Assembly: GCA_910574885.1 (NCBI GenBank)
Contig: CAJTDD010000005.1
Coordinates: 62,001-126,000 of the forward strand
Direction: 5' to 3'
DNA from: Lachnospiraceae bacterium
GTDB taxonomy: Bacteria; Bacillota; Clostridia; Lachnospirales; Lachnospiraceae
DNA: 64,000 nucleotides
Of the stretch, positions 8,501-17,574 are shown piece by piece; within the stretch, counting starts at the first letter, position 1, and each line of letters begins with the position of its first letter. The notes below the pieces were generated by a model that saw only the letters and a program-made list of their open reading frames with translations, searched no databases and was not told the DNA's origin. The translations under genes and the position numbers were made by a program.

Positions 8501-8575
8501 GGCCCGTGCAGAGGAAATATGCCGCTGAGGCGGCGCACGGGCCGCGCGGCGAGAAGGGGAAGAAGGCTCTTCCCT
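8501..8575. repeat. Dense GC-rich hairpin cluster between tag and TCS 1
   Basis: A nested hairpin has outer arms GGCCCGTGC (8501-8509) and GCACGGGCC (8535-8543) and an inner stem GCCGC/GCGGC (8521-8525, 8530-8534) with loop TGAG. An unpaired AGAGGAAATAT bulge lies on the 5' side only. A GCCGCGCGGC palindrome overlaps its end, and a GGGAAGA/TCTTCCC hairpin follows. No coding sequence was found here. Confidence 0.6.
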
Positions 8576-8592
8576 ACTCGATTATGAGAGCA

Positions 8593-8647
8593 TTAAGAAA
8601 CTTTTAAGATTTATGTTGAGTTTCTTTTAAGTGGGATATATTATAGT
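8593..8647 (+). promoter_or_regulatory. Predicted response-regulator binding array and -10 of TCS 1 promoter
   Basis: TTAAG half-sites start at 8593, 8604 and 8627 (offsets 11 and 23 bp). The last ends 10 nt before a -10 TATAGT at 8642-8647, where a -35 would normally be. This is the layout of a promoter activated by an OmpR-type regulator. A near-identical array precedes the csbB-like gene at 41113. Confidence 0.65.
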
Positions 8648-8734
8648 ATCCGTGTAAGGAACATCAGGCGAATATACTGGTTTATCGAGCAGAGGATGTA
8701 CCGGACGGAAGATATAAGGAACGGAGGAATGTCT

Positions 8735-9442
8735 ATGGATGCGGAGACGATATTGGTTGTGGATGACAACAGGGAGATTGTGTATTCGATTAGTGAATTG
8801 CTGAAATATGAGGGGTATCAGGTGGTTAAGGCATATGACGGCATGGAGGCTCTGGAAGCATTGGAGAGGGAGAAAATAGATCTTATTTTGCTGGATGTGA
8901 TGATGCCTAAGATGAATGGGCTGTCTGCTTTGATGAAGCTTAGGGAGCGGAGTAAGATTCCTGTGATTATTTTATCGGCGAAGACGGAGGAGAGCGACAA
9001 GGTGTCAGGGTTGGTGCTGGGAGCGGATGATTATGTGGAGAAGCCTTACCAGCCGGCGGAGTTGACGGCAAGGGTGAAAGCACATTTGCGGCGTTATCAT
9101 GCCTGGGGAGCCGAAAAGCCTGAGACGGATGAAGACAGGATTGTCAATGGCGGTCTGGTGCTGGATAAAAAGCAGCGGCTTGTAATCGTGGAGGGGGAGG
9201 AGGTTCGGCTGACTGCGACGGAATATAAGATTTTTGAGCTTCTGATGGAGCATCCGGGACAGATTTTCCCGGCGGAGCAGATTTATGAGCTGGTGTGGAA
9301 GGAGCGGGCGGATTTTGCCGTGGAGAATACGGTCATGGTGCATATCCGCCATATCCGTGAGAAGGTGGAAATTGATGCTAAGAAACCGAGATATATAAAG
9401 GTGGTGTGGGGTATTGGATATAAAATGGAAAAGTCTAATTGA
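8735..9442 (+). CDS. OmpR/PhoB-family response regulator (TCS 1)
   Basis: A 235-aa two-domain regulator. The receiver (about 1-120) has the acidic pair VVDD, the phospho-acceptor in LILLDVMMPKMNG, the ILSAKTEE switch residue and the EKPY lysine. The winged-helix DNA-binding domain follows, with recognition helix core NTVMVHIRHIRE and the terminal WGIGYK. The start at ATG 8735 has GGAGG 7 nt upstream; ATG 8729 is in frame but too close. The promoter carries direct TTAAG repeats, so autoregulation is likely. It is followed immediately by its kinase. Confidence 0.93.
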   Translation: MDAETILVVDDNREIVYSISELLKYEGYQVVKAYDGMEALEALEREKIDLILLDVMMPKMNGLSALMKLRERSKIPVIILSAKTEESDKVSGLVLGADDYVEKPYQPAELTARVKAHLRRYHAWGAEKPETDEDRIVNGGLVLDKKQRLVIVEGEEVRLTATEYKIFELLMEHPGQIFPAEQIYELVWKERADFAVENTVMVHIRHIREKVEIDAKKPRYIKVVWGIGYKMEKSN

Positions 9443-9458
9443 AAAGGGAGCTATTTTT

Positions 9459-10724
9459 TTGGAGAAAAAGTGGATTTCGGTTCCGGGATTGGTTCTGACA
9501 GTTCTCGGAGTGTTTGGTTTCGGAATCCAGGTTGTTTACCGCAGGTCTTATTCCACGGGGACTGTGCTGGGGTTTGGGATATTGCTGAATGTTTGTATGT
9601 GGTGTGGGATTTCGCTTCTTCTAAAGCAGTATTTGGAACGGAGGTATCAAGACTGGGACAATGGGCAGAAGCCTGGTATTGAAGAGTGGAGGTCGAGTGA
9701 GTCGGATTTCATGAAGCGGCTCTGCAAGATTTTTGCTTTGGCTGGATTAGTGGCAGTCTGGTATCTGTACGGACTTGTGAATGGTATCCGCATGTGGTTT
9801 GGCGGCGGGTACTATCACTATAATTATGCGACGGGCTATGTCCTGGTTTTTACGGTCTTGGTACAGTTTTTGGCTGCATGGTGGAGGAGCAGGAAGTTCT
9901 GGTACGGGAAATTGGATGATGTGTTCGACCGGATGGACGAGCGTTTACAGATGCGTCTTGCGGAAGCCTTGGAGATTGAACGGAAAAGCCTTGAGAAGGT
10001 GTCGCGCAGCGACCAGCTTAGGATTGATTTGATTACGAATGTTTCCCATGATTTGAAGACGCCCCTGACCTCTATGGTTGGTTATATTGAGCTGATTAAG
10101 AAGGAAGAATTGAGTGACGTCGTGCGGGATTATGTGGACGTGGTTTCTGCGCGGACAGAGAAGTTAAAGGAGATGATCAACAGTCTGTTCTCTCTGGCTA
10201 AAGCCAGCAGCGGGAATGTGGAGCTTAATAAGGAATGGTTAGAGGTAAATCGGCTGATAGAACAGATTTTTGCAGATATGGACGACCGGGTCAAGGGAAG
10301 CGGTATTGAGTTTGTGATGCAGCTTACAGGGGAAGATACGAAAGTCTTTTCAGATAATGCGTACTTTTACCGTATCTGTCAGAATTTGATTGAAAATGCG
10401 TTGAAGTATTCGGCCCAGGGAACCCGGGTATTTGTGAAGACGTATCAGAAGGACAGGACGGATGGGACGGGTATGGTTCAAGCGGAACTGATGGCTGGGC
10501 AGAAGAGTATTTGCATAGAGATTACCAATACAGCGAAGTATTTTATGGATTTCACGAAGGATGATATCGTGGAACGCTTTGCCCGCGGGGATCAAGCAAG
10601 GACCAGTGAGGGCAATGGGCTGGGACTGGCGATTGTGAGCGCTTATACGAAGGCATTAGGAGGAGAGTTTGACATCAGAATAGACTGCGACCAGTTTAAG
10701 GCTTGTCTGGAATTTGTAATTTGA
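9459..10724 (+). CDS. Membrane sensor histidine kinase (TCS 1)
   Basis: A 421-aa kinase with four hydrophobic segments in the first 150 residues, paired with short loops, so it has little extracellular domain. This suggests sensing in the membrane or via a partner. No HAMP is obvious. The DHp box is NVSHDLKTPLTSMVGY and the ATPase domain has NLIENALKY and SEGNGLGLAIV. The preferred start is the TTG at 9459, with AAAGGGAG 8 nt upstream. A second TTG at 9414, overlapping the regulator, is possible and would add 15 residues. No ABC transporter is adjacent, so its target genes are unclear. Confidence 0.92.
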   Translation: MEKKWISVPGLVLTVLGVFGFGIQVVYRRSYSTGTVLGFGILLNVCMWCGISLLLKQYLERRYQDWDNGQKPGIEEWRSSESDFMKRLCKIFALAGLVAVWYLYGLVNGIRMWFGGGYYHYNYATGYVLVFTVLVQFLAAWWRSRKFWYGKLDDVFDRMDERLQMRLAEALEIERKSLEKVSRSDQLRIDLITNVSHDLKTPLTSMVGYIELIKKEELSDVVRDYVDVVSARTEKLKEMINSLFSLAKASSGNVELNKEWLEVNRLIEQIFADMDDRVKGSGIEFVMQLTGEDTKVFSDNAYFYRICQNLIENALKYSAQGTRVFVKTYQKDRTDGTGMVQAELMAGQKSICIEITNTAKYFMDFTKDDIVERFARGDQARTSEGNGLGLAIVSAYTKALGGEFDIRIDCDQFKACLEFVI

Positions 10725-10809
10725 AGACAGTATAGTTTCTTTTGGTGGAAAAGCACAAAAAGGGAAGAACTCACATAGACTATATCAAATACGCTTAGAG
10801 GTGCTTCTC

Positions 10810-11427
10810 TTGAAATCATTTCCCCAACCCCTCACAGCCGCAGAAGAAAGATATTATATGCAAAAATATACAGAGGGAGATCTTGAAGCGAAACATATCC
10901 TGATAGAGCGGAATCTGCGCCTCGTTGCACATATCGTAAAGAAATACCAGGCCTCCCCGGAAGACACGGAGGATCTGTTGTCCATAGGCACCATAGGTCT
11001 GATTAAGGCGGTTGTGACGTTTAACCCGGACAAATGCGTCAGGCTAGGCACCTACGCCGCGCGTTGTATTGAGAATGAGATTTTGATGTATATGCGGGCA
11101 AAAAAGAAATCGTCAAAGGAGATTTCGTTGTATGAGCCAATCGGAACCGATCGGGAGGGCAACGAAATACAGCTTTTCGATATTATTGAGACGGAAGAAG
11201 ACGATGCGCACAGGAAGGTGGAATTGAGCGACGATATCAGGCTTTTGTATCACAAGGTGGAATCCGAACTGTCGCCGCGGGAGCGGCTGGTACTGAAAAT
11301 GCGGTACGGATTATATAACGAAGAAGAATATACCCAACGGGAGATCGCGAAGCAGTTAGGTATCTCCCGTTCTTACGTTTCAAGGATTGAGAAGAGCGCA
11401 ATTGAGAAATTGCGGGGATATTTTTAA
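10810..11427 (+). CDS. sigK: Sporulation sigma factor SigK-like, without pro-sequence
   Basis: A 205-aa sigma-70 family factor closely resembling SigK, the late mother-cell sigma factor. Matches are FPQPLTAAEERYY at the start, ERNLRLVAHIVKKY and DLLSIGTIGLIKA (region 2), TYAARCIENEILMYMRA, and QREIAKQLGISRSYVSRIEK (region 4). B. subtilis SigK has about 20 hydrophobic pro-residues before FPQPL. Here the TTG at 10810 (RBS AGAGGTG, 7 nt) or the GTG at 10801 start almost at that motif, and the upstream frame encodes no hydrophobic segment. The gene is uninterrupted, with no skin element. Confidence 0.85.
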   Translation: MKSFPQPLTAAEERYYMQKYTEGDLEAKHILIERNLRLVAHIVKKYQASPEDTEDLLSIGTIGLIKAVVTFNPDKCVRLGTYAARCIENEILMYMRAKKKSSKEISLYEPIGTDREGNEIQLFDIIETEEDDAHRKVELSDDIRLLYHKVESELSPRERLVLKMRYGLYNEEEYTQREIAKQLGISRSYVSRIEKSAIEKLRGYF

Positions 11428-11441
11428 GAGTATACTCCAAG

Positions 11442-11469
11442 GGCATGCCAGGCGGCATGCCTGTTTCTT
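11442..11469 (+). terminator. Hairpin after sigK
   Basis: GGCATGCC occurs at 11442-11449 and again at 11454-11461. Each copy is self-complementary, so they pair around the loop AGGC. The following TGTTTCTT is a weak T tract, so termination is likely but not strong. Confidence 0.6.
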
Positions 11470-11634
11470 AATAAAATCTTTAGAAACGAAAAGAAAGGGA
11501 CAAGGATATCTTCAGAATATGTTTAGAAATCCATACCGCCATTCTTTAGATTTCAGGAATAAAATAACATTCATAGAAAGAAACAGACAGCTGGTTTGCT
11601 GTGCAAACGGGTTTATGACAGAAGGGGGATTTTT

Positions 11635-12861
11635 ATGAAAGTATTGATATTGAGCGGAAGGTTTGGATTTGGCCATGAGATGGCGGCAAATGCCGTCAGA
11701 GAAGAATTCAGGAGGCAGGAGCCGGATGCCGAAATCATACAGAAGGATCTTCCGGCTTATTTTGCCCCGCACATCAGTAAGTTGATATACAAAGTGTTCG
11801 GGCTTGTTGCCGAGCGTTACCATGGGATTTACAATCTGGTCTATAAGATTTCCGGGAAAATGAATTCCAGGAACAGACCAAGCAGTCCTATCATCTACCG
11901 GAAATTCCGGAAGATGATGGAAGAAATCAGGCCAGACGTGCTTGTGTGTACTCATCCATTCTGTGAGAAGTCGGCTGCCACCTATAAGGCAAAGTCAGGA
12001 AGACAGATTCCGCTTGTCACCTGCATTACCGATATCAGTATGCACAAAGAATGGTTCGCAAAACAGGCGGATCTCTATCTGGCGCCTACCGTAGAGGTGA
12101 AAAAGAATCTGATCGGCTTTGGGGCATTGCCGGAAAATGTCCTGGTGACGGGAGTGCCGGTACGGCAGCAGTTTCTTAAACCAGAACAGGAAGGGCAGAA
12201 CCACACTTATAAAGATGGGACAGCCCAAAAGCATGTCCTGGTCATGGGCGGCGGGCTTGGAATCATGCCGAAGCTGGAAGAACTTTTATATATGTTACAT
12301 GAGACGCCGGGGGTCAAGGCGACCGTAATTACCGGGAAGAACCGGAAGATATATGAGACATGGCAGGGGCGCTTCGACGATATTGAGGTATTGGGGTATG
12401 TTGACAATATCGGAAAATATATGCGCAAGGCAGACCTTGTTATCACAAAAGCAGGAGGCATCACGCTGTTCGAGAGTCTGCACAGCAAAGTGCCCATGTT
12501 CATTATCCGCCCCTTTCTGGAGCAGGAAACCGTGAATGCGAGATATGCACAGGGAAAAGGCTTCGCCCATGTAATTTGGGATAAAAAAGAAAATTTCACA
12601 GCAGAATTGCGGAAGATACTGGAAGACGGGAGAAGATTAGAAGAGATGAAAAGATGTATGGGAACCGCGCATCAGGAGATGATGGATACGGGACTTCCCC
12701 AAGCAGTTCGTGAGATAGCGGCCCGGGGAAGAAAAATGAGAAGCTGTCACCATACCAGGGCAGAGCGGAAAGAAGGACAAAACGAACATAAGGAGGAACA
12801 TGGATATGAAAAAACCGGATACCCAAAATATATTCCGCAAATTAAGCGTGGGCTTGCTTAG
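11635..12861 (+). CDS. MGDG synthase/UgtP-like glycosyltransferase
   Basis: A 408-aa family 28-type glycosyltransferase. The N-terminal MGDG-synthase domain begins VLILSGRFGFGHEMAANAV and contains VCTHPFCEKSA. The C-terminal nucleotide-sugar domain has VMGGGLGIMPKLEELL and the motif ADLVITKAGGITLFESL. Relatives transfer glucose or galactose from UDP-sugars to diacylglycerol, making membrane glycolipids and lipoteichoic acid anchors. The ATG at 11635 has AAGGGGGA upstream. The last 20 or so residues overlap the next gene, which has its own RBS inside this one. With the deacetylase and flippase-like genes it forms a probable envelope glycolipid operon. Confidence 0.85.
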   Translation: MKVLILSGRFGFGHEMAANAVREEFRRQEPDAEIIQKDLPAYFAPHISKLIYKVFGLVAERYHGIYNLVYKISGKMNSRNRPSSPIIYRKFRKMMEEIRPDVLVCTHPFCEKSAATYKAKSGRQIPLVTCITDISMHKEWFAKQADLYLAPTVEVKKNLIGFGALPENVLVTGVPVRQQFLKPEQEGQNHTYKDGTAQKHVLVMGGGLGIMPKLEELLYMLHETPGVKATVITGKNRKIYETWQGRFDDIEVLGYVDNIGKYMRKADLVITKAGGITLFESLHSKVPMFIIRPFLEQETVNARYAQGKGFAHVIWDKKENFTAELRKILEDGRRLEEMKRCMGTAHQEMMDTGLPQAVREIAARGRKMRSCHHTRAERKEGQNEHKEEHGYEKTGYPKYIPQIKRGLA

Positions 12862-13534
12862 TGCAGGGATATTAAGCTATAGCCTGCTCCCCTCAGAGGG
12901 AATGAAATATCTCTGGAAACGAAGAAGCCGGAGAAAATGGAAGGATGGCAGGGCAGAGAAACGGTTATTCCTGACGTTTGACGATGGCCCGAGCAGGGAG
13001 TATACAGGGCAGCTGTTAGACCTGCTAAAACAGTATGGGATTCTGGCAACTTTCTTCGTGGTCGAAGAATTTGCCGGAAAGAACCCGGAGATGATTGAAA
13101 GGATGAAAGAAGAAGGGCATCTGGTGGGAATCCATTCAGTCCGCCATGAAAATGCACTGTACCGCGGGAGGCGGTTTATCCGCAGGGATTTGGAACAGTC
13201 GGTGGCATCTATGAAAGAAATGGGATGTAACATCCGATATTACCGCCCGCCATGGGGGCATCTGAATCTCTGGACATTGTATTATTGTAAACGAAGGAAT
13301 CTAAAATTAACCTTTTGGGATGTAATGGCCCACGACTGGTCGGCAAAGGAGACAGCCGAAACGATTGAAAAGAAACTGCTAAAACGAGTATTCCCGGGAG
13401 CCGTTATCTGCCTCCATGACGGCAGGGGTGAGGCGGGAGCGCCGGGACGCACCATAGAGGCTCTGCGCAGTGCATTGCCCATCCTGATAGGGCGGGGATA
13501 TTCCTTCGGGAGGATGGATGTATATGAGTGGTAA
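12806..13534 (+). CDS. Polysaccharide deacetylase (NodB family)
   Basis: A 242-aa protein with a short hydrophobic N-terminal region (LSVGLLSAGILSYSLL) and a NodB deacetylase domain. Motif 1 is LTFDDGPSREYT, motif 2 HSVRHENALY, motif 3 YRPPWG, followed by WDVMAHDW and ICLHDG. The Asp and His residues of the metal site are all present, so it is probably active on N-acetylated glycans at the membrane. AGGAGG lies 9 nt before the ATG at 12806; ATG 12800 is too close. It overlaps the upstream glycosyltransferase gene by 56 nt. Confidence 0.88.
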   Translation: MKKPDTQNIFRKLSVGLLSAGILSYSLLPSEGMKYLWKRRSRRKWKDGRAEKRLFLTFDDGPSREYTGQLLDLLKQYGILATFFVVEEFAGKNPEMIERMKEEGHLVGIHSVRHENALYRGRRFIRRDLEQSVASMKEMGCNIRYYRPPWGHLNLWTLYYCKRRNLKLTFWDVMAHDWSAKETAETIEKKLLKRVFPGAVICLHDGRGEAGAPGRTIEALRSALPILIGRGYSFGRMDVYEW

Positions 13535-13577
13535 GCAATCTTACGAACAGAGACAAACTTGCGAAGGGAGGATGCAT

Positions 13578-14618
13578 ATGGGCGAAAACCTGTCAGTACG
13601 GAAGGTTCTTCGATATGGGGCGGTCTTTCTGATATTTGCGGCAGCAGCATGTTTCCTCGTCCTGCGGGGGACGGATATGAGGACCGTATGGGAGGCGCTG
13701 GCAGATACCTCCATTCCTTTCCTTATTGCGGGAATTCTGTTGGCGGAGGTATTCCACCTGTCGGAAGGTATTAACCTGCGGATTCTGCTAGGCTCTTTCG
13801 GCAATCCGGTTACCTTCTGGCAAGGCATGAAATATGCCTATATCGGTTTCTTTTTCAGCTCCATCACGCCGTCTTCCACAGGCGGGCAGCCGGCGCAGCT
13901 TTACGCTATGAAAAAAGACGGTATCGAGATCGCCCACGGAACGCTGGCGCTTATCGGAGAACTGGCAAGTTTCCAGATTGCGGTATGTTTCATGGAAACT
14001 ATGGCAATGGCGGCGATTATACGGGGGAAAGTATCGCCTTCGGGGGAACTTCTGGTACTGGCAGTCCTTGGATTCCTGCTCAATATCCTATTTATCACCG
14101 GACTTTTGTCGGTGATGTTCTCCCGCCGTCTAAAAGACAGGCTGATTCGTCTCCTTCATGGGGCAATCACACGTCTTCCGGTAAAGAACAAAAAAAAATG
14201 GCAGGAAAAACTAGAGGAAGCGTTCCGGGACTTTCAGGCTTGTGCAGACCTGATCCGCAGGAAACCGCGGGTGATGGCAAAGGCGCTCTTGGTCAGCATA
14301 TGCCAGGTGATCTGTTGGTTCAGCATCCCCTATATGGTCTGCCTTGCTATGGGGGAAACGGCTGCCTATCCTCAGGTTTTCATGCTCCAGACGGTGCTGT
14401 TCATGACGACTGCGCTGCTTCCATTCCCGGGGGCGGCGGGAATCAGCGAATACGCGTTTGTAAGGTTATTCTCCGATGTGTTTACAAAGAACCCCATGGC
14501 GGCGGCGACACTGGTGAACCGGGGAATTAGCTTCTACTGCTTGCTGGCAATCAGTGGGGCAATGATGGGTTTCCTTTGGAAATATAAAGGCGCAAGGAAA
14601 ATGTCGAAATTTGTCTAA
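13578..14618 (+). CDS. Flippase-like integral membrane protein (LPG synthase transmembrane region, UPF0104)
   Basis: A 346-aa multi-span protein of the MprF N-terminal/YbhN-type family. The conserved GFFFSSITPSSTGGQPAQ stretch is diagnostic, and LLPFPGAAGISEYAF is the second family motif. Such domains flip lipids or glycolipids across the membrane; MprF's synthase domain is absent. AAGGGAGG lies 6-7 nt before ATG 13578. Earlier in-frame ATGs at 13518 and 13524 overlap the deacetylase gene and are possible coupled starts. Its place after a glycolipid glycosyltransferase suggests it moves that product outward (inference). Confidence 0.83.
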   Translation: MGENLSVRKVLRYGAVFLIFAAAACFLVLRGTDMRTVWEALADTSIPFLIAGILLAEVFHLSEGINLRILLGSFGNPVTFWQGMKYAYIGFFFSSITPSSTGGQPAQLYAMKKDGIEIAHGTLALIGELASFQIAVCFMETMAMAAIIRGKVSPSGELLVLAVLGFLLNILFITGLLSVMFSRRLKDRLIRLLHGAITRLPVKNKKKWQEKLEEAFRDFQACADLIRRKPRVMAKALLVSICQVICWFSIPYMVCLAMGETAAYPQVFMLQTVLFMTTALLPFPGAAGISEYAFVRLFSDVFTKNPMAAATLVNRGISFYCLLAISGAMMGFLWKYKGARKMSKFV

Positions 14619-14912
14619 GAGATTTTCTTGCAATCTCCCTGTGCGTATATTAATATAAAATTGGACAGCGGAGAGAGGATGAAACATTCCGAACAAGGAG
14701 AATCCAAGATTTATTTTTCCGCATTTCATAACAATCCTAATTCTTGCGAGCAATAAGCCAATGGTCAAGATTTTCTTGGCCTTGGCGAGGTCGCGAGAGT
14801 CGAATCATACCGTGGCTTTTGGAGCACGGTACAATCTATTTGGCCGGATCGGCCGGAATATCAAAGATTAAGGAAGAAACGCAGAAGTATCGTATATAGA
14901 AAGGAGTTCTGA

Positions 14913-16451
14913 ATGTCATTTAGTACAGTTTTGTCTGCTGCGATTCAGGGGCTTCATGTCGAACTGATTCATGTGGAGGCAGACATCAGCAACGGCCTGC
15001 CCATGTTCCATATGGTAGGCTATCTCTCGTCGGAGGTGAAGGAGGCTTCCGAGCGGGTCAGGACGGCAATCCGTAATTCAGGAATCCAGATGCCGGCAAA
15101 GAAAATGGTAGTGAACCTGGCGCCTGCAACTGTGAGGAAGAAGGGGGCGTCTTTCGACCTTCCGATTGCACTGGCGGTTCTTGCTTCCATGGGAAGATTC
15201 CCGGGAGAGAGGATAAAAGATACGCTGGTGGTCGGGGAGCTGGGTCTTGACGGGAGTGTGAAAGAGGTATCGGGGATACTTCCTGTTGTGATGCAGGCGA
15301 GGGAAGAAGGGTTCAATAGGTGTATCCTGCCGAGACAGAACGTCCGGGAGGGCGCTTTGGTCAAAGGGATGCAGATTCTAGGCGTAGGGCATCTCTTGGA
15401 GGCATGCTGTTACCTAAACGGGGAGCAGGAGATTCCAATCGTCGCGGGAGGCAGGAGGGAGGCTTCCCTTGAGGAAAGCAGGGAGGTTTTGGTGGATTTC
15501 AGCGACATCCATGGGCAGGAGGCTGTGAAGCGCGCTGCAGAGGTCGCCGTGGCAGGAGGACATAATCTGCTGATGGTAGGTGCTCCGGGAAGCGGCAAAT
15601 CCATGATGGCGAAGCGGGTTCCGACCATACTGCCTCCGCCGACTCTGGAGGAGAGTATTGAAATCACGAAGATTTACAGTGTCCTTGGTATGGTAGACAA
15701 GGAACATCCGCTGATAACAGGCAGGCCCTTCCGCAGTGTCCACCACACTGTAACGAAGCCCGCGCTGATTGGAGGAGGCATGTTTCCCGTTCCGGGAGAA
15801 ATCAGCCTTGCCCATGGAGGCGTCCTGTTTCTGGACGAGCTGGCAGAATTCCAGAAACCAGTGCTGGAAGTGTTAAGGCAGCCTTTGGAAGAACGGATGA
15901 TACGGATTACGAGAAGCCAGGGGAACTTTGTGTTTCCGGCGAATTTCATTCTGATCTGCGCTATGAATCCCTGCCCCTGCGGCAATTATCCGGATTACGG
16001 CAGATGTACCTGCACACAGCCGCAGATTCAGCAGTATCTTGGAAAAATCAGCCAACCGTTTTTAGATCGAATCGATATCTGCGTGGAGGCTCCCAGAATC
16101 CAGTATGAGGAGTTAGCCAGAGAAGAGAGACAGGAAGGTTCGGCCGCAATCCGGGACAGGGTATGCGCCGCAAGGGCAATCCAGCAGAAAAGGTACAAGG
16201 AGCGGAAGATTCTGGTCAATTCCATGTTAGAAGTCAGAGAATTAAAGGAGTTCTGCCAACTAGGACGAAAGGAAGAGCTGCTGATGCGCAAGGCTTTCGT
16301 ATCCCTTGGGCTTACGGCAAGGTCATACCACAAGATTCTGAAGGTAGCGAGAACCATTGCCGATTTAGACACGAGCGAAAAAATCCGGGAACATCATTTG
16401 AAAGAAGCCATCGGATACCGTACGATGGACAAAAAGTATTGGGGGAGGTGA
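14913..16451 (+). CDS. comM: YifB/ComM family Mg-chelatase-like AAA+ ATPase
   Basis: A 512-aa protein with an N-terminal ChlI-like domain (LPMFHMVGYLSSEVKEA, then NLAPATVRKKGASFDLP). The AAA+ core has Walker A GAPGSGKSMMAKR, Walker B GGVLFLDELAEF and the family-specific PCPCGNY, and a C-terminal ChlI domain follows. In transformable bacteria ComM is a helicase that extends branch migration of incoming DNA. Here it precedes dprA by 5 nt, which supports a role in handling transforming or recombining DNA. The RBS AAAGGAG is 6 nt before ATG 14913. Confidence 0.92.
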   Translation: MSFSTVLSAAIQGLHVELIHVEADISNGLPMFHMVGYLSSEVKEASERVRTAIRNSGIQMPAKKMVVNLAPATVRKKGASFDLPIALAVLASMGRFPGERIKDTLVVGELGLDGSVKEVSGILPVVMQAREEGFNRCILPRQNVREGALVKGMQILGVGHLLEACCYLNGEQEIPIVAGGRREASLEESREVLVDFSDIHGQEAVKRAAEVAVAGGHNLLMVGAPGSGKSMMAKRVPTILPPPTLEESIEITKIYSVLGMVDKEHPLITGRPFRSVHHTVTKPALIGGGMFPVPGEISLAHGGVLFLDELAEFQKPVLEVLRQPLEERMIRITRSQGNFVFPANFILICAMNPCPCGNYPDYGRCTCTQPQIQQYLGKISQPFLDRIDICVEAPRIQYEELAREERQEGSAAIRDRVCAARAIQQKRYKERKILVNSMLEVRELKEFCQLGRKEELLMRKAFVSLGLTARSYHKILKVARTIADLDTSEKIREHHLKEAIGYRTMDKKYWGR

Positions 16452-16456
16452 CAAGG

Positions 16457-17551
16457 ATGGAATTTGAATACTGGCTTGCGGCAATTCCATATCTGTCAGA
16501 TTGCAAAAAAAGATTGCTGAGAGAAGAATATAAAGAGGGCAGAGCCGTATATTATATAGAAGAAATGCAGTTGCGGGTTCTTCCGTTCCTTGCGGATAAG
16601 GAGGTGGAGGCGCTCCTTCAGGCAAAGAAAGAGATAAAGGTTGAGGAAGAGTGGGAACGCCTGAGAAAGCAGAAGATACGGTTCGTCCCGTATTTCTCAG
16701 CCGAATATCCTAAGAAGCTGCTGCAGATTCCGGATCCTCCCTACGCATTATATGTGAAAGGAAATCTCCCGGAAGAAGGCGTTTTAAGCGCGGCAATCGT
16801 TGGGGCGAGGAGATGTACGCCATATGGGGAAGAAATAGCTCTGGATTACGGAAAATATCTGGCGGAGCATGGAATTCAGGTTATCAGCGGGATGGCAAGG
16901 GGGATTGACGGCGCAGGCCAGAGAGGTGCGCTGAACGGAGGCGGCGTCACCTTCGGCGTACTGGGATGCGGTGTAGACATCTGTTATCCCCGGGAGCATA
17001 TCGGATTGTATATGGATATCCAACAGAGCGGCGGCGTGATTTCCGAACAGCTTCCGGGCAAACCGCCCCTGCCCATGTATTTCCCTATGAGAAACCGTAT
17101 TATCAGCGGCCTGTCGGATATCGTACTGGTGATGGAGGCGAAGGAGAGAAGCGGCTCTTTGATTACGGCAGACCAGGCTTTAGAACAGGGGAAGGACGTC
17201 TATGCACTTCCGGGCCCTGTGACGAGCCGGCTAAGCCAGGGATGCCATTCCCTTATCCGGCAGGGCGCGGGCATCCTGATATCTCCGGAGGATTTGCTGG
17301 CGGAACTGGGAATTGCCGGAAAAGATTTGAAACAAAAAAAAGACAAAATTGAAAAAACGCTTGAAAATGACGAAAATGTGGTGTATAGTTGTCTCGGTTT
17401 CTTCCCAAAGAGTGTCAGCCAGTTAATCGAAGAGACCGGATATGGCGTACCTGAATTGATGCAGGAGCTGATTTCGCTGGAACTTATGGGCTGTATACGG
17501 GAAGTGTCAAAGAATTATTATATCAGAGTCCGCAAAGGAAAGGACTTTTAG
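16457..17551 (+). CDS. dprA: DNA processing protein DprA (Smf)
   Basis: A 364-aa protein. The Rossmann-like DprA core contains GARRCTPYGEEIA, SGMARGIDGAGQRGAL, FGVLGCGVDICYPRE and PMRNRIISGLSD, and ends with a winged-helix-like C-terminus. DprA loads RecA on single-stranded DNA taken up by transformation, but the gene is also widespread in non-competent bacteria. The frame is open back to 16163 inside comM, but GGGGGAGGTG 6 nt before ATG 16457 fixes the start. The order dprA-topA is the same as in Bacillus. Confidence 0.93.
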   Translation: MEFEYWLAAIPYLSDCKKRLLREEYKEGRAVYYIEEMQLRVLPFLADKEVEALLQAKKEIKVEEEWERLRKQKIRFVPYFSAEYPKKLLQIPDPPYALYVKGNLPEEGVLSAAIVGARRCTPYGEEIALDYGKYLAEHGIQVISGMARGIDGAGQRGALNGGGVTFGVLGCGVDICYPREHIGLYMDIQQSGGVISEQLPGKPPLPMYFPMRNRIISGLSDIVLVMEAKERSGSLITADQALEQGKDVYALPGPVTSRLSQGCHSLIRQGAGILISPEDLLAELGIAGKDLKQKKDKIEKTLENDENVVYSCLGFFPKSVSQLIEETGYGVPELMQELISLELMGCIREVSKNYYIRVRKGKDF

Positions 17552-17574
17552 TTGTTTATGGAGGAAGCAAGGCT

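Noticed and set aside
11431..11469. Possible repeat copy after sigK (TATACTCCAAGGGCATGCC)
   Set aside because: Only about 15 bases resemble the repeat; the hairpin is better read as a terminator.
16163..16456. Upstream extension of dprA
   Set aside because: It lies within comM in another frame; the strong RBS at 16441 places the start at 16457.
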